The translations under genes were made by a program, and so were the position numbers. The notes beneath the pieces are model-generated. The model did not search any database, had not been told where the DNA came from, and worked only from the letters and a program-made list of their open reading frames with translations. Below are positions 9,901-19,300 of a stretch of 64,000 nt of DNA, piece by piece; position 1 is the stretch's first letter; every line of letters begins with the position of its first letter. The DNA comes from Macrobrachium rosenbergii (Eukaryota; Arthropoda; Malacostraca; Decapoda; Palaemonidae), in contig NC_089766.1 of assembly GCF_040412425.1 (NCBI RefSeq), forward strand, positions 48,298,297 to 48,362,296. The letters run 5' to 3'.

Positions 9901-12088
9901 TCCTCTTATACTTTAAAACCAAGCTTACCTTAACTCATGCCAAATGGCATCCAATGCAAGATCAATAATGAGCTGACCTGCTCCATGCTGCTGCACTAAC
10001 TGAAGAACAAGGTTAAAGTCTTCATAATCTGCATTCACCTAGAACAGAAAGTAAAGTTGTATTAAACTTTGTTTAATCTAACCTGGATTTTTATTTCTTT
10101 TGTTACCTTCTTTGAAAAAAGCGTTTAGTAAGATCAATATATGGCACTGATCTCTTCGCTTATACTTTCAAAGGAAGCAGCAAGCCCTGTAAGACCTAAA
10201 TATATTAGCTCAAAGGTCTTATTAAACTATTTAATAATAATCACTCTAAAGAAGAAATGCAGCCGACAGATTTGATAGGGAAACATATACCTATTCAATC
10301 TTACTTAAGGTAATATGCCCTAGGTTAACCTAACGTTACCATATTCAGCAGGTTGCTTTGCTAAGATTATCTTTACACTATATAGCCTATTTACCCATAA
10401 ATTCAACTAGTCCTGTCATCAGATAAAAAAGCCTGTAGCAAAAAAGTCCCACAGTAACCTCAGTGAAAAGGTGATGAATGACTGAGGTTTAGTAGTAAGT
10501 GAGTGAGACAAGGTTGAAGTGGATGCTGACTGCTAGGGTGAATGACTAACACCACTGTTAATCTATGGTGCATCACTATACAGTGACCAGAAAAATAAAA
10601 AGCCACATTAATGTATATGAGCGACTGTATTTTCCCAAAATACAAAAATGGTTTAAAAGGGAGCTTTCAATTGTTTGCACAATGGTCCTCTTCAGCCAAG
10701 CTCCCTTTTTAAACATTTTCGTATTTTGGAAAAATGCAGTTGCTCATAATAGCTGACATTAATGTGGCATTTTATTTGCTGCTGTTAATGTGGCTTAGCA
10801 TTGAATGACTTGAGCCAAAGTAGACGTGTATACTGACTGACCGAGACTATTATTAATGAAGTTTGCCTGTGCGTGAAGTTTGCACTTGAAGAAACCCATT
10901 CTTTATATCTCTGATGTTATAAATTGGCAGTGGTTTAGCCAATTAAAACCTTAGAAATTCTCGAAGAAAAGTCATCTCTCCGCCAGCCAGGTAGGACCCA
11001 GTATCTTAGGTTAGGTTAGGATGTAACCATCACTTACTACACACTTATGAACTATGGTTAAGTTAACATAAATATATATGTCACAAGGCCACAAAGGGTT
11101 AACTTGGGCTATTCTCTACTATGGTAGCCTAGCCTAGGGTAAGTACCCAACGGGTGACAGACGCGCAAAACACGAAATGCAGTACATCTCTGGAATAGGC
11201 AATAGCGGTAATTCTATACGTTAGCTCCGCGCCTGTTTTTACCTTTTCAACTGGTTTTTTCTACACTTTTAGGGGTTCTGATACTGACGGTGCACCTGTT
11301 TGTTGTCGGCCAAATGGAATGTCCCTTCGCCGTGTTTAGTACTGGCCCGGGGTGGTTGGGTACCCATACGTTAACAAGTTATTGCACTTGCCGGACGGGA
11401 TATGAACCGTTCGAAACAGACGTAGCAGTGATCTGTCTCGTGAAGATCGCGTATGGAAACCCCTTGTTGGATGGACTTCGGGGGTTAATTACAGGTTAAT
11501 TACACTCGAGCGCCAAAAATTAAAGGTAAATTCATAATTAGCAACCGAAAAACTGCAGAAAAAGTTAAGTCAGAAGGCAGTCGCAGCCGCGGAGCCAATA
11601 CTTAGAATTACCAAACATACACGTCGCAACGCCACAAAGGGGTATATCTGCTAGCCTAGCCTAGGGTAAGTACCCGACAGGCGACCGAGGCAAAACACGA
11701 AATGCAGCACATCACCAGAACGGGCCACAGCTTTGCCTATGCCCATAATATACCCAAAATATCTTTCCAAATTAAAATCACGACGTTACATTCACTTGAA
11801 CAGAGCTTAATCTGACCAAGGATAAAGCGAGTAGTCCAGCCAAGGATAATGGACTCGGGCTTACAGCCGTCACGTTAATTCACTTCAAACTCCCTTTCTC
11901 TCGACGCACACGTCAGCTTCACTCACTTCTGAGAAGTTGCCGTCGATGCAGAACGTCTTCTTCATGATCTCCCAGTGGCGCTTCATGTCCTGTTTTGACA
12001 TTTTGAAACGCGGAGTTGGGCAGGACAACATTCGCCTGCGAGCACCTGCGTTACCCATCAGGAGTGGCGGGGCGCGACTTCTTGTCAT
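165..12088 (-). CDS. ANAPC2: ANAPC2, anaphase-promoting complex subunit 2 (5' part of gene, 11 exons, runs off left edge)
   Basis: APC2 is the cullin-like scaffold of the anaphase-promoting complex, the nuclear/cytosolic E3 ligase that marks cyclins and securin for destruction; its C-terminal half binds the RING subunit APC11. Exons on the minus strand, in transcript order: 11927-12088, 9929-10038, 9309-9476, 8822-9012, 8548-8659, 6944-7082, 5753-5936, 4748-4848, 3211-3335, 1379-1566, 165-336. All have GT-AG borders and the phases join without a stop, giving about 550 codons. Segments recalled from human APC2 line up in order: PEFW near residue 96, a CxxC/CxC cluster (exon 5), ENVVVGWL (exon 7), LLHPGVNT and ALRVLD (exon 9), REDTVR and WTPDPV (exon 10), ADIISMLVNIYGSKD and TEREIR (exon 11). 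The rest of the cullin-homology region and the winged-helix end lie beyond position 1. The start codon is uncertain: 12088 is the first ATG after an in-frame stop, and 12001 is an alternative. Identification is firm. Confidence 0.95.
580..717 (-). mobile_element. tRNA-derived SINE fragment
   Basis: On the minus strand a tRNA-like head of about 72 nt begins near 717: a pol III A box (gtggcctagtgggcag) and, 36 nt on, a B box (gggttcgatcc), separated by an imperfect anticodon-arm hairpin (tttcaattgaaa). A body follows (agtcagaaatttatttctgt, then a ttccacacgtg stretch). Not a functional tRNA: the acceptor arms pair poorly and SINE sequence follows directly. It lies in ANAPC2 intron 10. Confidence 0.7.
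898..1196 (+). mobile_element. Family A dispersed repeat, copy 1
   Basis: Family A is a roughly 290-bp dispersed repeat. Diagnostic blocks in order: tttaggccaaaggccaagcg, ctgggacctatgaggtcatt, ggtgtaacaggaggaaaacc, gaacggaggtacagtaaaag, gttgcagctaggggccgaag and a 3' end with taatgcctacagtgcacc followed by a run like cccctacgggg. It has no long coding capacity and no convincing pol III boxes, so I treat it as an unclassified SINE-like or LINE-derived repeat. This copy is close to full length. Confidence 0.85.
1379..1566 (-). CDS. ANAPC2: ANAPC2 exon 10
   Basis: Starts RQYLRGREDTVRYIV (human RRYLRTREDTVRQIV), runs through a Ser/Glu-rich acidic linker (DDSHSEDDNMDNW) and ends WTPDPVHAHS. The acidic linker is of the kind seen before the cullin-homology domain in APC2. 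The donor is GTAAGT. Confidence 0.97.
2107..2325 (-). other. Open frame of 72 codons in ANAPC2 intron 9
   Basis: Starts MKRFYLRLEGNPCTVQ and ends FHLSSLDP. It is on the gene's own strand, but there is no acceptor at its start and no similarity I recognise. Probably chance or an old repeat. Confidence 0.15.
3211..3335 (-). CDS. ANAPC2: ANAPC2 exon 9
   Basis: Encodes TRLLHPGVNTTDVLHAYIS, then TIKALRVLD and SEPVR. LLHPGVNT and ISAIKALRVLD are hallmark APC2 sequence. The acceptor is tgttacag and the donor GTATGT. Confidence 0.97.
3940..4196 (-). mobile_element. LINE 3' UTR fragment with (ATT)n
   Basis: Minus-strand copy of the LINE tail (ggaacaagcccaccaaaggg, then gccactgacttc) joined to an interrupted (ATT)n tract at 3942-4040. 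A local duplication of gctcattaggaagaagtaag is present. It lies in ANAPC2 intron 8. Confidence 0.8.
4436..4592. repeat. Short tandem repeat, about 60-bp unit, 2.5 copies
   Basis: The unit gttgataattaatcatgaaa plus tgttttaaataaaaacaa is present twice with few changes and once more in decayed form. It lies in ANAPC2 intron 8. Confidence 0.8.
4748..4848 (-). CDS. ANAPC2: ANAPC2 exon 8
   Basis: Encodes EYPESQPALDDIRECLDRT, then a helix ending SAIQ. The human counterpart reads DFPDSRPAIEDLKYCLERT. The donor is GTAAAT, slightly weak. Confidence 0.96.
5388..5646 (+). mobile_element. Family A copy 2
   Basis: Nearly full length with a small deletion in the 3' end; ends at cccccctacggcgg. It lies in ANAPC2 intron 7, antisense to the gene. 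Confidence 0.85.
5753..5936 (-). CDS. ANAPC2: ANAPC2 exon 7
   Basis: Begins WVENVVVGWLEMVY (human WIERVVGWLGKVF) and ends TRIDQLFNIVI (human LRIEELFSIV). The match covers the whole 61 codons and is one of the strongest supports for the gene identity. The acceptor is caaattag and the donor GTAAGT. Confidence 0.96.
6530..6625 (+). repeat. Dispersed repeat fragment (accactgagctga family)
   Basis: tttaaccagaccactgagct and cataggggctggccca-like sequence follow an (ATT)n tract. The same family recurs at 46,287. Confidence 0.6.
6944..7082 (-). CDS. ANAPC2: ANAPC2 exon 6
   Basis: Encodes the helices RQLLELDLLERLAGDIIS to SRINQLEK, equivalent to the human stretch that contains LSLLERVSAEAV. It ends in phase 0, exactly before the Trp that opens exon 7. 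The donor is GTAAGA. Confidence 0.93.
8548..8659 (-). CDS. ANAPC2: ANAPC2 exon 5, cysteine cluster
   Basis: Encodes an acidic stretch, then CGGC, a ten-residue gap to CHC, and a helix. Human APC2 has the same arrangement (CAGC followed by CWC) at this place, so the cysteines may bind zinc. The acceptor follows a polypyrimidine run (ttttttcacag) and the donor is GTAACA. Confidence 0.93.
8822..9012 (-). CDS. ANAPC2: ANAPC2 exon 4
   Basis: Encodes about 63 residues (MLCEKSGAKYEECVHGG to AEVGNQG), matching the region of human APC2 where a helical repeat ends in the YARRRYYRLL-type segment. The tract LLHKFYSAAFKVFYH is helical. The acceptor is tgcttttcag and the donor GTGAGG; the phase agrees with both neighbours. 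Confidence 0.9.
9309..9476 (-). CDS. ANAPC2: ANAPC2 exon 3
   Basis: Contains VPEFWQHF, which corresponds to SPEFW in human APC2, then an acidic linker and the helix ending FLPLIHR. The acceptor is acttgcag and the donor GTAGTG. The last two bases join exon 4 to make Arg. Confidence 0.93.
9929..10038 (-). CDS. ANAPC2: ANAPC2 exon 2
   Basis: Residues 55 to about 91, an amphipathic helical stretch (VLQLVQQHGAGQLIIDLAL) ahead of the first cullin-like repeat. The acceptor is tgttctag and the donor GTAAGC. The exon enters in phase 0 and leaves with two bases of an Arg codon, completed by exon 3. Confidence 0.9.
10588..10778. repeat. Long inverted repeat in ANAPC2 intron 1
   Basis: Left arm 10588-10666 (gccacattaatgtatatgag ... 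ggtttaaaagggagct) and right arm 10698-10778 (aagctccctttttaaacatt ... gctgacattaatgtggc), loop about 30 bp. Probably an old foldback element. Confidence 0.8.
11088..11740. repeat. Spaced direct duplication of about 100 bp
   Basis: The segment at about 11088-11200 (gccacaaagggttaac, tagcctagcctagggtaagt, acacgaaatgcagtacatc) is repeated at about 11630-11740 (gccacaaaggggtata, the same tagcctagcc core, acacgaaatgcagcacatc). Sequence between the two is not repeated. Confidence 0.8.
11927..12088 (-). CDS. ANAPC2: ANAPC2 exon 1 (coding part)
   Basis: This exon encodes residues 1-54 if the ATG at 12088 is used. The donor is GTGAGT after Ser-Glu, phase 0. An in-frame TGA precedes this ATG, so the coding region cannot start further upstream in the same exon. 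The internal ATG at 12001 (MSKQDMKRHW) has a good context (A at -3) and could be the true start, because the 29 preceding residues are basic, low-complexity and not recognisable in other APC2 proteins. A separate short upstream ORF in another frame begins near 12,141 (MSEISKKPRR) and overlaps this exon. Confidence 0.8.
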
Positions 12089-12185
12089 GTCGCCTCATTT
12101 GTCCGGTCTTGCGCCGCGGCTTTTTAGATATTTCGCTCATATAGGGATACTTTTTATTATTTTTATGCTATTTAGTGAATATTAA
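12001..12185 (-). promoter_or_regulatory. ANAPC2 5' end and probable promoter-proximal region
   Basis: The sequence around and upstream of the first exon is locally more GC- and CpG-rich (gcgccgcggc near 12,111) than the AT-rich DNA on either side, as expected for a housekeeping 5' end. No TATA box or initiator can be assigned with confidence, so the transcription start is unknown. Confidence 0.35.
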
Positions 12186-13555
12186 AGGCTTTATAAATGA
12201 AGTAAACAAATATAATGGATCATAATTATTTAATAATAGTTTCAAAGTTTGCGATACAATACAAGCGTCGTATATCTTTACTACGTCTTATACATAAAAT
12301 AAACAAATAGTAGTAGGGAAACGGATATGTAACGACTCTCCTTCCACAGTATGTGTTGGGGAGGGTTTATGTTTAAAATACTCCCACGGTTCTTTCAAAT
12401 TGTTTCCTTTTGAAAGCCTCTAACTTTCCAAGTTGTTTAGAAAAGGATGTTACCCGCAGTTTGATCCTTGTTTTTATGGCAAAAGTGTATTTACTTGATT
12501 ATAATCTGAATAAAGAAATATTTTTTTTTTTACATTTCCACCTTCATATTATCCCATATCGTCAAGTTCTAATGTAATCTATCTATAATGAACAAATTAT
12601 TTGTTCATTATACGGTTATTTTGGCCTGTTTTTGCCGTCATACCAGATGTCCTGTTATATATAATCAATCTAGCATGAGCAATTAATGATGGACTTATCT
12701 GTGCTGTCATACATAGTATCCTGTTTAGTTTTCTCAGTATTTTCTACTGAAATCTAAAGTAGTTTCAAAATCATACACTGACTGCCTTCTTTCACATGCT
12801 TTTACTTAACCTTGAAGAGATGTAATTCTTGTTTTCCTATACTTCATTGCTTTTGCTTTTAAATTGTTCCAAGTTATTCCAGTAATGCCTACTACTAATT
12901 CAATGTAAGTAATGTTTCACGAGCATCAGTCCATTTTGTCTTTTATGCTGGAAAATGCACATCTTTTCTCGAACATTTCTTGCTTTGTCAGCTTTAGGCT
13001 ATTTCCTTGGCAAAAATGAATGTGGGCAGACCTAATCATTTCTCATGTTTTATCAATCATGATCCCTTCAAACTTTACAGTTACAGTGTCTTTGTGTTTA
13101 ACCAGTGTTTTATTGTTTGGAAACCATCGTTTAAATATTTTCTGGAACTTTTTTCTGGTTTTTTATAATTGTTCCCAAGACATTTTCTCTTTACCAACTT
13201 TGTTTTTTCCATTTTTCTGTAGTATTCCATACCTGATCTGTAACTTTCTCTGAACATTATATTTTTAAAATTTATATTGAACCAACATCCAGAAGCAAGT
13301 ATGCTAATGACTTTTGTCTTTTTATGAGCATATACTTTTCAATATTGATTTTACATGTACACATTGTTATCACATTGTTTTCATTATTACAGGATGTTGC
13401 TTCTTTCTCGCGATACTGAACTTCATTCTGACCCACAGAAACAATCACGGAAATGTATTTCATATAGCAATGGCTATGATTATATAAGAATAAACATGAT
13501 TTGGGTATTGCTCCTGTCAATTTCGATAGCCTCTTTGTTCTGAAACTCGTGTCTG
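12186..13555. other. Intergenic, no supported feature
   Basis: AT-rich sequence upstream of ANAPC2. Short ORFs only, with no splice-supported exon or recognised repeat. Confidence 0.5.
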
Positions 13556-13559
13556 CCTT

Positions 13560-14330
13560 GTGTGCATTATTGCAGACCTGTTAATTCCAGGGTTCAAGAA
13601 GACCATTTTACTCAAGCTTAATGCCATTTCAAAGGCCCATGGAATAGCTCTATTTAGATTTCCTCCACAGTTCATAGGCTATGGTATGAGTATGGATGTC
13701 ATGAAACATGGGTGGTTAGTGGACTCATCTGATCATAGTTGGATTAAAGTTAATGTGGAGATGAATCAAGTTATTCCAGATGTTAGCTTCTCAGGGAAGT
13801 TAAATTGCACTTAAAATCCAAGGTCGGTTGGGATGGTATTCACTGTGACCTTACTGAGATCAGATGGAGTGATATTTACAGAAGTCCAAATATTATCAAG
13901 TGTTTAAATGATCATCTTAGCACTGTGATTAAGACAATTACTTCTAAAATTCTCAAGTTTCGTCCTGAAGTCATGGTTTAATGTTGCATGTAAGCTTGCC
14001 TACCATGATAAACAAGAAACTTTTAATTTATGGAGGCACAATCTATCAAAATTTTTGTGGCATAATTCCAATGAGATTAGATGTCAAGCCCAGATTGTCT
14101 ATGAGAGAGCTTATAATGAAGGTGCAGAAGTTTTGCTCTCCAGCAGTGATGACCCTAAGTGGAGGTCTACCTTAAATCATCACTCATTGGAACTGATTCT
14201 AGCATACCTCCCCTTGCAGGAGCTGATGGGACTGTTGTGTACTGCCCTAAACAGAAGGCAGAACTTTTGACTCCAGTCGTTGCTAACGGCACTACAATCT
14301 TGGTTTTGTAAATGTCTTGGTACAGTACTT
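13560..14330 (+). mobile_element. Decayed non-LTR retrotransposon: endonuclease end to pre-RT linker
   Basis: Reading across frames on the plus strand gives SSDHSWIKVNVEMNQVIP (the SDH motif near the end of an APE-type endonuclease), then GWDGIHCDLTEIRWSDIYRS-like sequence, then AYHDKQETFNLWRHNLSKF, AQIVYERAYNEGAE and KWRSTL. This order is that of Jockey-like LINEs abundant in decapods. There are several stops and frameshifts and no reverse transcriptase follows, so it is a relic. Confidence 0.7.
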
Positions 14331-14833
14331 GTGAGCACTCACTGACAAGTTTAGATTATTAGGGATTTGTGGATCTTTATCTTGAAAAGATAAAACGTGT
14401 TTCTGCAAAGATAAAATTTTCTCTTATATGATTACCAAACACACAAATGCAATTCTAAAAAAATAAGGACAACAGAATGTTCATTAAAGATGAAGTTGTA
14501 CCGTACATGTTGAGAGAACACTGCTTTAAACCAGAGTCAAATGAGGGATAAAACAATTATGGTTTTAAAACGTTTATAATACTTGCTTATTTTCTTTTGT
14601 TTGTACACTTACAAGCTAAAAATAGTTTTCAATTCATAAGCCCTGAATATTTTTCATTTGCAAGCTAAAAGAAAACAAACTGAAATAAAAAAGACTGCAT
14701 ACAACCTATAAAAAACAACCCAGTCAACCTATAAGTCCAGTAAACAAACCCATAACACTGCCAGTAAAATAAACCATTTGATAGTTCAACATTTTTTTCT
14801 GCATTTAATTGACTTATACTGTGTTGAACTGTA

Positions 14834-14930
14834 CCTGACGGGCGACATCAGTATGTTCTATGGGCTGAAGGAGGAAGTGGAGGAAACTGCAGGTACAAGA
14901 ACCAGCACTGCCATGCGGCTGAATGCTTGA
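14834..14930 (-). other. Exon-like open segment, unidentified
   Basis: On the minus strand the frame reads ISSIQPHGSAGSCTC, then SFLHFLLQPIEHTDVARQ, with GT following Gln and a pyrimidine-containing acceptor (ttgtacctgcag) inside it. The composition is protein-like and differs from the AT-rich surroundings. It lies between ANAPC2 and CDIN1 with no visible partner exons; it may be a decayed transposon or a lone exon. Confidence 0.25.
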
Positions 14931-15820
14931 AATATGGCAGCCAAAATCAATCTTAATTTTTTTATGCTTTTAAGTGATTTATACTGTAGTACATTTCATT
15001 ACTGTAAAGTATTATTTTATATACAGTACTTTAACATTTTAAATTTATATTCATGTGATTTTACACTTTTTATTGATTTTTGTATTTGTTTGTGGCTGAA
15101 TGATATTATGTACTGTATATTTAAGCTTCCAAGGGGTTTTATTCTGTACAACACTGTATATTACTTCATATAATATTTCAACATCTGTTTCATGTAATTT
15201 TGCATTTTTTAACTAAATTTTGTATTTTTATACTTTTTTAATATTCTTTCCTTACCGACATAAATCGAACAAAATGATGTAAGTAAATTTTCATTCTTCC
15301 TTATTAGTTTTCATAAAAACTGCTGTAAAAATTGGCAAGAGACAAAACTTAGGATGAGTTATTACTGTGTTTATCTGCAGATTTCATACTGACCAAGTAG
15401 CTACTGTTTTGTACTGTATTTTGGTATACCACAATAAAAATCTAATAAACATTTTATCTAAATCTTCATGAGTGCATTCAGGGCTTATTAAATATATATT
15501 AGAGCAATGATGTTATTTGGTATGGCAAATGAAAATTTACAAAAATCCTTACAAAGTCTAAAACACATTACGTACAAATATGATCTTTATTTTTTGGCTC
15601 GAACATATCCAGTGAGTTACGAAACCCGATAGATTGAAGTCTGTTAGGGTGAAATGACAGTGATGCCAATCTTTAACATAACAGCTGTGTTAAACTTTGG
15701 TTAAGATTCTTAAAAGTGGCTACAACAATGGGCACATTTTGTTTTAGCTTGCAAATGAACTTAAAAATATCTCTCACCTAATATCCTCAGCACGTGGACA
15801 TTAATATTCCATCACACAAA

Positions 15821-16100
15821 TGTTGCATCAGTCAAAGTCAAGATACTGCAGAATATGTTGCATCAGTCAAAGTCAAGATACTGCAGAATATGTTGCCTCA
15901 GTTAAAGTCAAGATGCTACAGAATATGTTGCATCAGTCAAAGTCAAGATATTACAGAATATGTTGCATCAGTCAAAGTCAAGATACTGCAGAATATGTTG
16001 CCTCAGTTAAAGTCAAGATGCTGCAGAATATGTTGCATCAGTCAAAGTCAAGATATTAGAGAATATGTTGCATCAGTCAAAGTCAAGATACTGCAGAATA
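15821..16100. repeat. 35-bp minisatellite, 8 copies, probably in the CDIN1 3' UTR
   Basis: Eight head-to-tail copies of a 35-bp unit (tgttgcatcagtcaaagtca, then agatactgcagaata) begin at 15821, 15856, 15891, 15926, 15961, 15996, 16031 and 16066. Copies 3 and 6 share the variant cctcagttaaag and agatgct, so there is a three-unit, 105-bp higher-order pattern. The array starts 71 nt past the CDIN1 stop on the transcribed strand and may be part of the 3' UTR; no polyadenylation site could be fixed. Plus-strand ORFs across it are repeat artefacts. Confidence 0.93.
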
Positions 16101-16171
16101 TTCTAAGTCTTTTACGTACAAAATGAAAGACGACCAAGCCTCTGCCTTCATGTACCCTAAAATCCTAACCA

Positions 16172-16304
16172 TCAGGATTCTGACAAGGGGTTCATGAAAG
16201 TTATATTTGTCGGGAAACTGTCCATTATGACGATTCCTTTCTCTCTATGTTCGTCTAACTCTTCAATGTATCCAAACCAATATATAACTAATCCTGGACC
16301 AAAC
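16172..16304 (-). CDS. CDIN1: CDIN1 coding exon 8 (terminal)
   Basis: Encodes [20 protein letters not shown], then [15 protein letters not shown] and TGA at 16172-16174. Human CDIN1 ends shortly after FPTNIV, so the end is natural. The acceptor is gctattacag-like (ctattacag). Confidence 0.95.
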
Positions 16305-19300
16305 CTGTAATAGAAAAATGTTATACTTTAAAGGTGAAAAACTACAAATTCACATGAAACTTGAAATATTAATATTTCTCATGTCCTAACAGCATAATCT
16401 TCTTATTTTACTTATACTATAACATAAAGAGATATCTTTTTTCTGTATTTCCCTTTACCTCCTCTACTTCTTCCTAATGGACACCCTATTCTTTGGAAGC
16501 TAGAATTTTAAGTCAATGTCCTCCATGGGCTTGTTCCATATGAAAAGGGTTCATCTTCTGAATAATAATAATGATAATAATAGTGCTACAGCCATTCAAC
16601 CTCTTCTTTAGGCTTACTGAAACAGCAAAATCTGATAGCACTGATGTAGCCAATGAACCTGCTATTCTTTGTCCACGAAGGAAAAGTCAAGGGCTTAGTC
16701 ATGCAACATGAATGAGACTCATATGAAGAAGTTGCAAGTGAGAGAAACTCTGGCTGATCCCCAATCCAAAGACAGAATACACTCTAAACACTGGTGGTGG
16801 AAGAAAAAAATCGCAGCTTAACCAATGAACATGAGACCTCATGTTTGTCAGAGAAAAATTTGGCACCCATCCACCAACAGCATGGCCGACCTAAACAGAT
16901 ACTCAATGGATAACATAAAAGATAGGCCTTCTTTCATATCTGCAAGGGAAAATAATGCTCTTCATTATAGATCAGTTCACTGACTCTGAGGTTGAAGAGA
17001 CAGCAAGATAGTATACTGAAGTATATTTTACCCAACAATGCCTGCAAACTCCTGGTAGCTGACCCAGGACAGGCTTTTTGTGCTACCTGAAAGCAGAATC
17101 AAATACTGAGGCCTCAGTATTTGAGGTCCAGGTTGGGTTGACAGTGAGATTACTGTAGAGATTTCCTATTCAATCATGTTTACCAGTTCATGGCACCTGA
17201 CCAAAGATGGACCATTTGTCCAATCTAAAAGCAAAGCTAACTACTGCTCTCCTTTCTGAACCAGTTCATTAAGGTTGAGGATGGACCAACTGCAAGATTA
17301 CTATCTGCAAACTTCTAGCAGCTGACATGCTAATCTGCTGGTTGCAGGAACACATCCATATCCATGAAGCTCTTGATCATTATTTCTGTTGATAAATTTG
17401 GCTAAAACTTTGTTACTGTCAGGTGCTGGCATTTTTGGCTGGTAAAACACACCCTATTACCTGTTACAGTGAATACTACAAAAATACCAAAGAAAAAGAG
17501 CCATCTTGAAGGTCCTCGACTTCAAATGTAGTGAAGATCAAGTTGACAAAACAGAAACCCTACAGCCTCCCATTATTAGTATATTATACACACTTCTATC
17601 CAACATATCCTCCCCATTCTCATTGTCAGATCAAACCAGATTCAGGGCTGAATGAGTGCTGTATGATAAAATCCATCACAAGTCAATAGCTTTGTTATTA
17701 CATCTTCACTGTACTTCAAAATGTTGTCCCCGAAATAAAAACCCTGCCTTCCCAATATGTACCCAATTTTATCTAACATTGCATCTCAACAGATTTTTGA
17801 TGTATCTTTTTTTCTTTGTTATTCCATTCACATACATAACCACCACTGATGGGTATCTTCCCTCTACTAAAAAGATTTTGCAGAACTCCTGCTATCTTCC
17901 TTTATTTAATTAATGATCCACTTCTTTTGACGTTATCCAAAACAATTATGCCAAATAAATTGTATGAGTCAACTATTAGAACTTTTCAATCATCAGTAAT
18001 TGTAGTTATTAGTTTATTTTCCTGCCTTCCAGTCACTGTCTATTATTACTATCAATTTAAAATTTCCAAGTTTCTTATGATTTATCTTCGCTGTCCCCAA
18101 TCAACTCTCATTTGCAATAACAGCCATTTTAAATTCCATTCAGAGTCCCATCTTCTATTCCATAAACAAAACCAAACACTCACAAGTGTATAGTACAAAA
18201 TGAAATTCATACCTATTCCAGTAACTCCAAAGTTGATCTTTCAAGTATGTCCGGTGGCTTTCTTCATCACCAAATGATGCTTTACTTTCAATCCAGTTGA
18301 TGACATAACCATCAACGGCTGGAAAATCAAATGAGGTGCCTAAATTAAGTCTGACCTCCCATTGTAAGATAATAAGACTTTTAATACTGGACCAAACCAC
18401 TTGCAGCTTCATATTTTGATACTCTGTTATCATTACATTCTTAATTATTGCAGTTTCATAATCTAGCTTTTGAAAATAAGTAAATGATTCAAATAATTAT
18501 CAATACATATTTTGATTCTGCATTATTAAGCTTAACTTTATAACCTTCCCCTTCAATTAAAATATCACTAAAACCATAAAGTCATGAGTAAAAAAACAAA
18601 AATCACACAGTATTCTGATTTGATACAAACTACAATCCATTAATCATTACTGTTACATTTGGCCTGAATTCGTTTACTGTCTATGAAATGACAAATCGAT
18701 CTACTGCATCGTTAACTTATACAACTAAGTGCTTACCAATTGGTATGTTGAGTTTAACATCTGGAGTTTTATCATAACCTTTAAGGCGAAGCTCATCTTC
18801 ATTCTGGAAGCTGATGTTTAGCTTTTTGAGCTCGTGAATCAGTAAAAACTCATATTCGTGTCCAACCGAGCTGCAAATGAAAAAAAAAAATTAAATTGGT
18901 CACATCTGTGACATGATGAGAACAGGATCATCAACATAAAATATAAAAGATTTTTGCCTTCCACAGTTTCCAAGGGAATGAAACTTTATTCTAAGCTTGC
19001 ATTGATCATACAACTCATGAATAATGTCACATATTTACACTACTAGTATTTACGTTGCATCCTATGTCAACTCAGTAATTTTCTTTTCAAATGGTACAAA
19101 GAAATATATCTAATTAATCTTGAAGGCAAAATGTTCCATTTACCTTTTAAGCAATACAATTATAATCTGTTTGCATAGTTCAGTACATACTAGAGTTTAG
19201 ACACTTCTCTTGAGATTGTTCTTTGAAATAACTGATCAATACAAAAATTCCATCTGCATCTCATATACTTACTGTTTGATACTATCAGCAAATGGACCAT

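Noticed and set aside
11006..11020. Telomere-like (TTAGG)3
   Set aside because: Only three units here and about two at 32,288 in reverse; too short, and internal to a gene.
15794..16126. Repetitive plus-strand ORFs (VASVKVKILQNML)
   Set aside because: They arise from the 35-bp minisatellite, whose period is not a multiple of three; the real gene is on the other strand.
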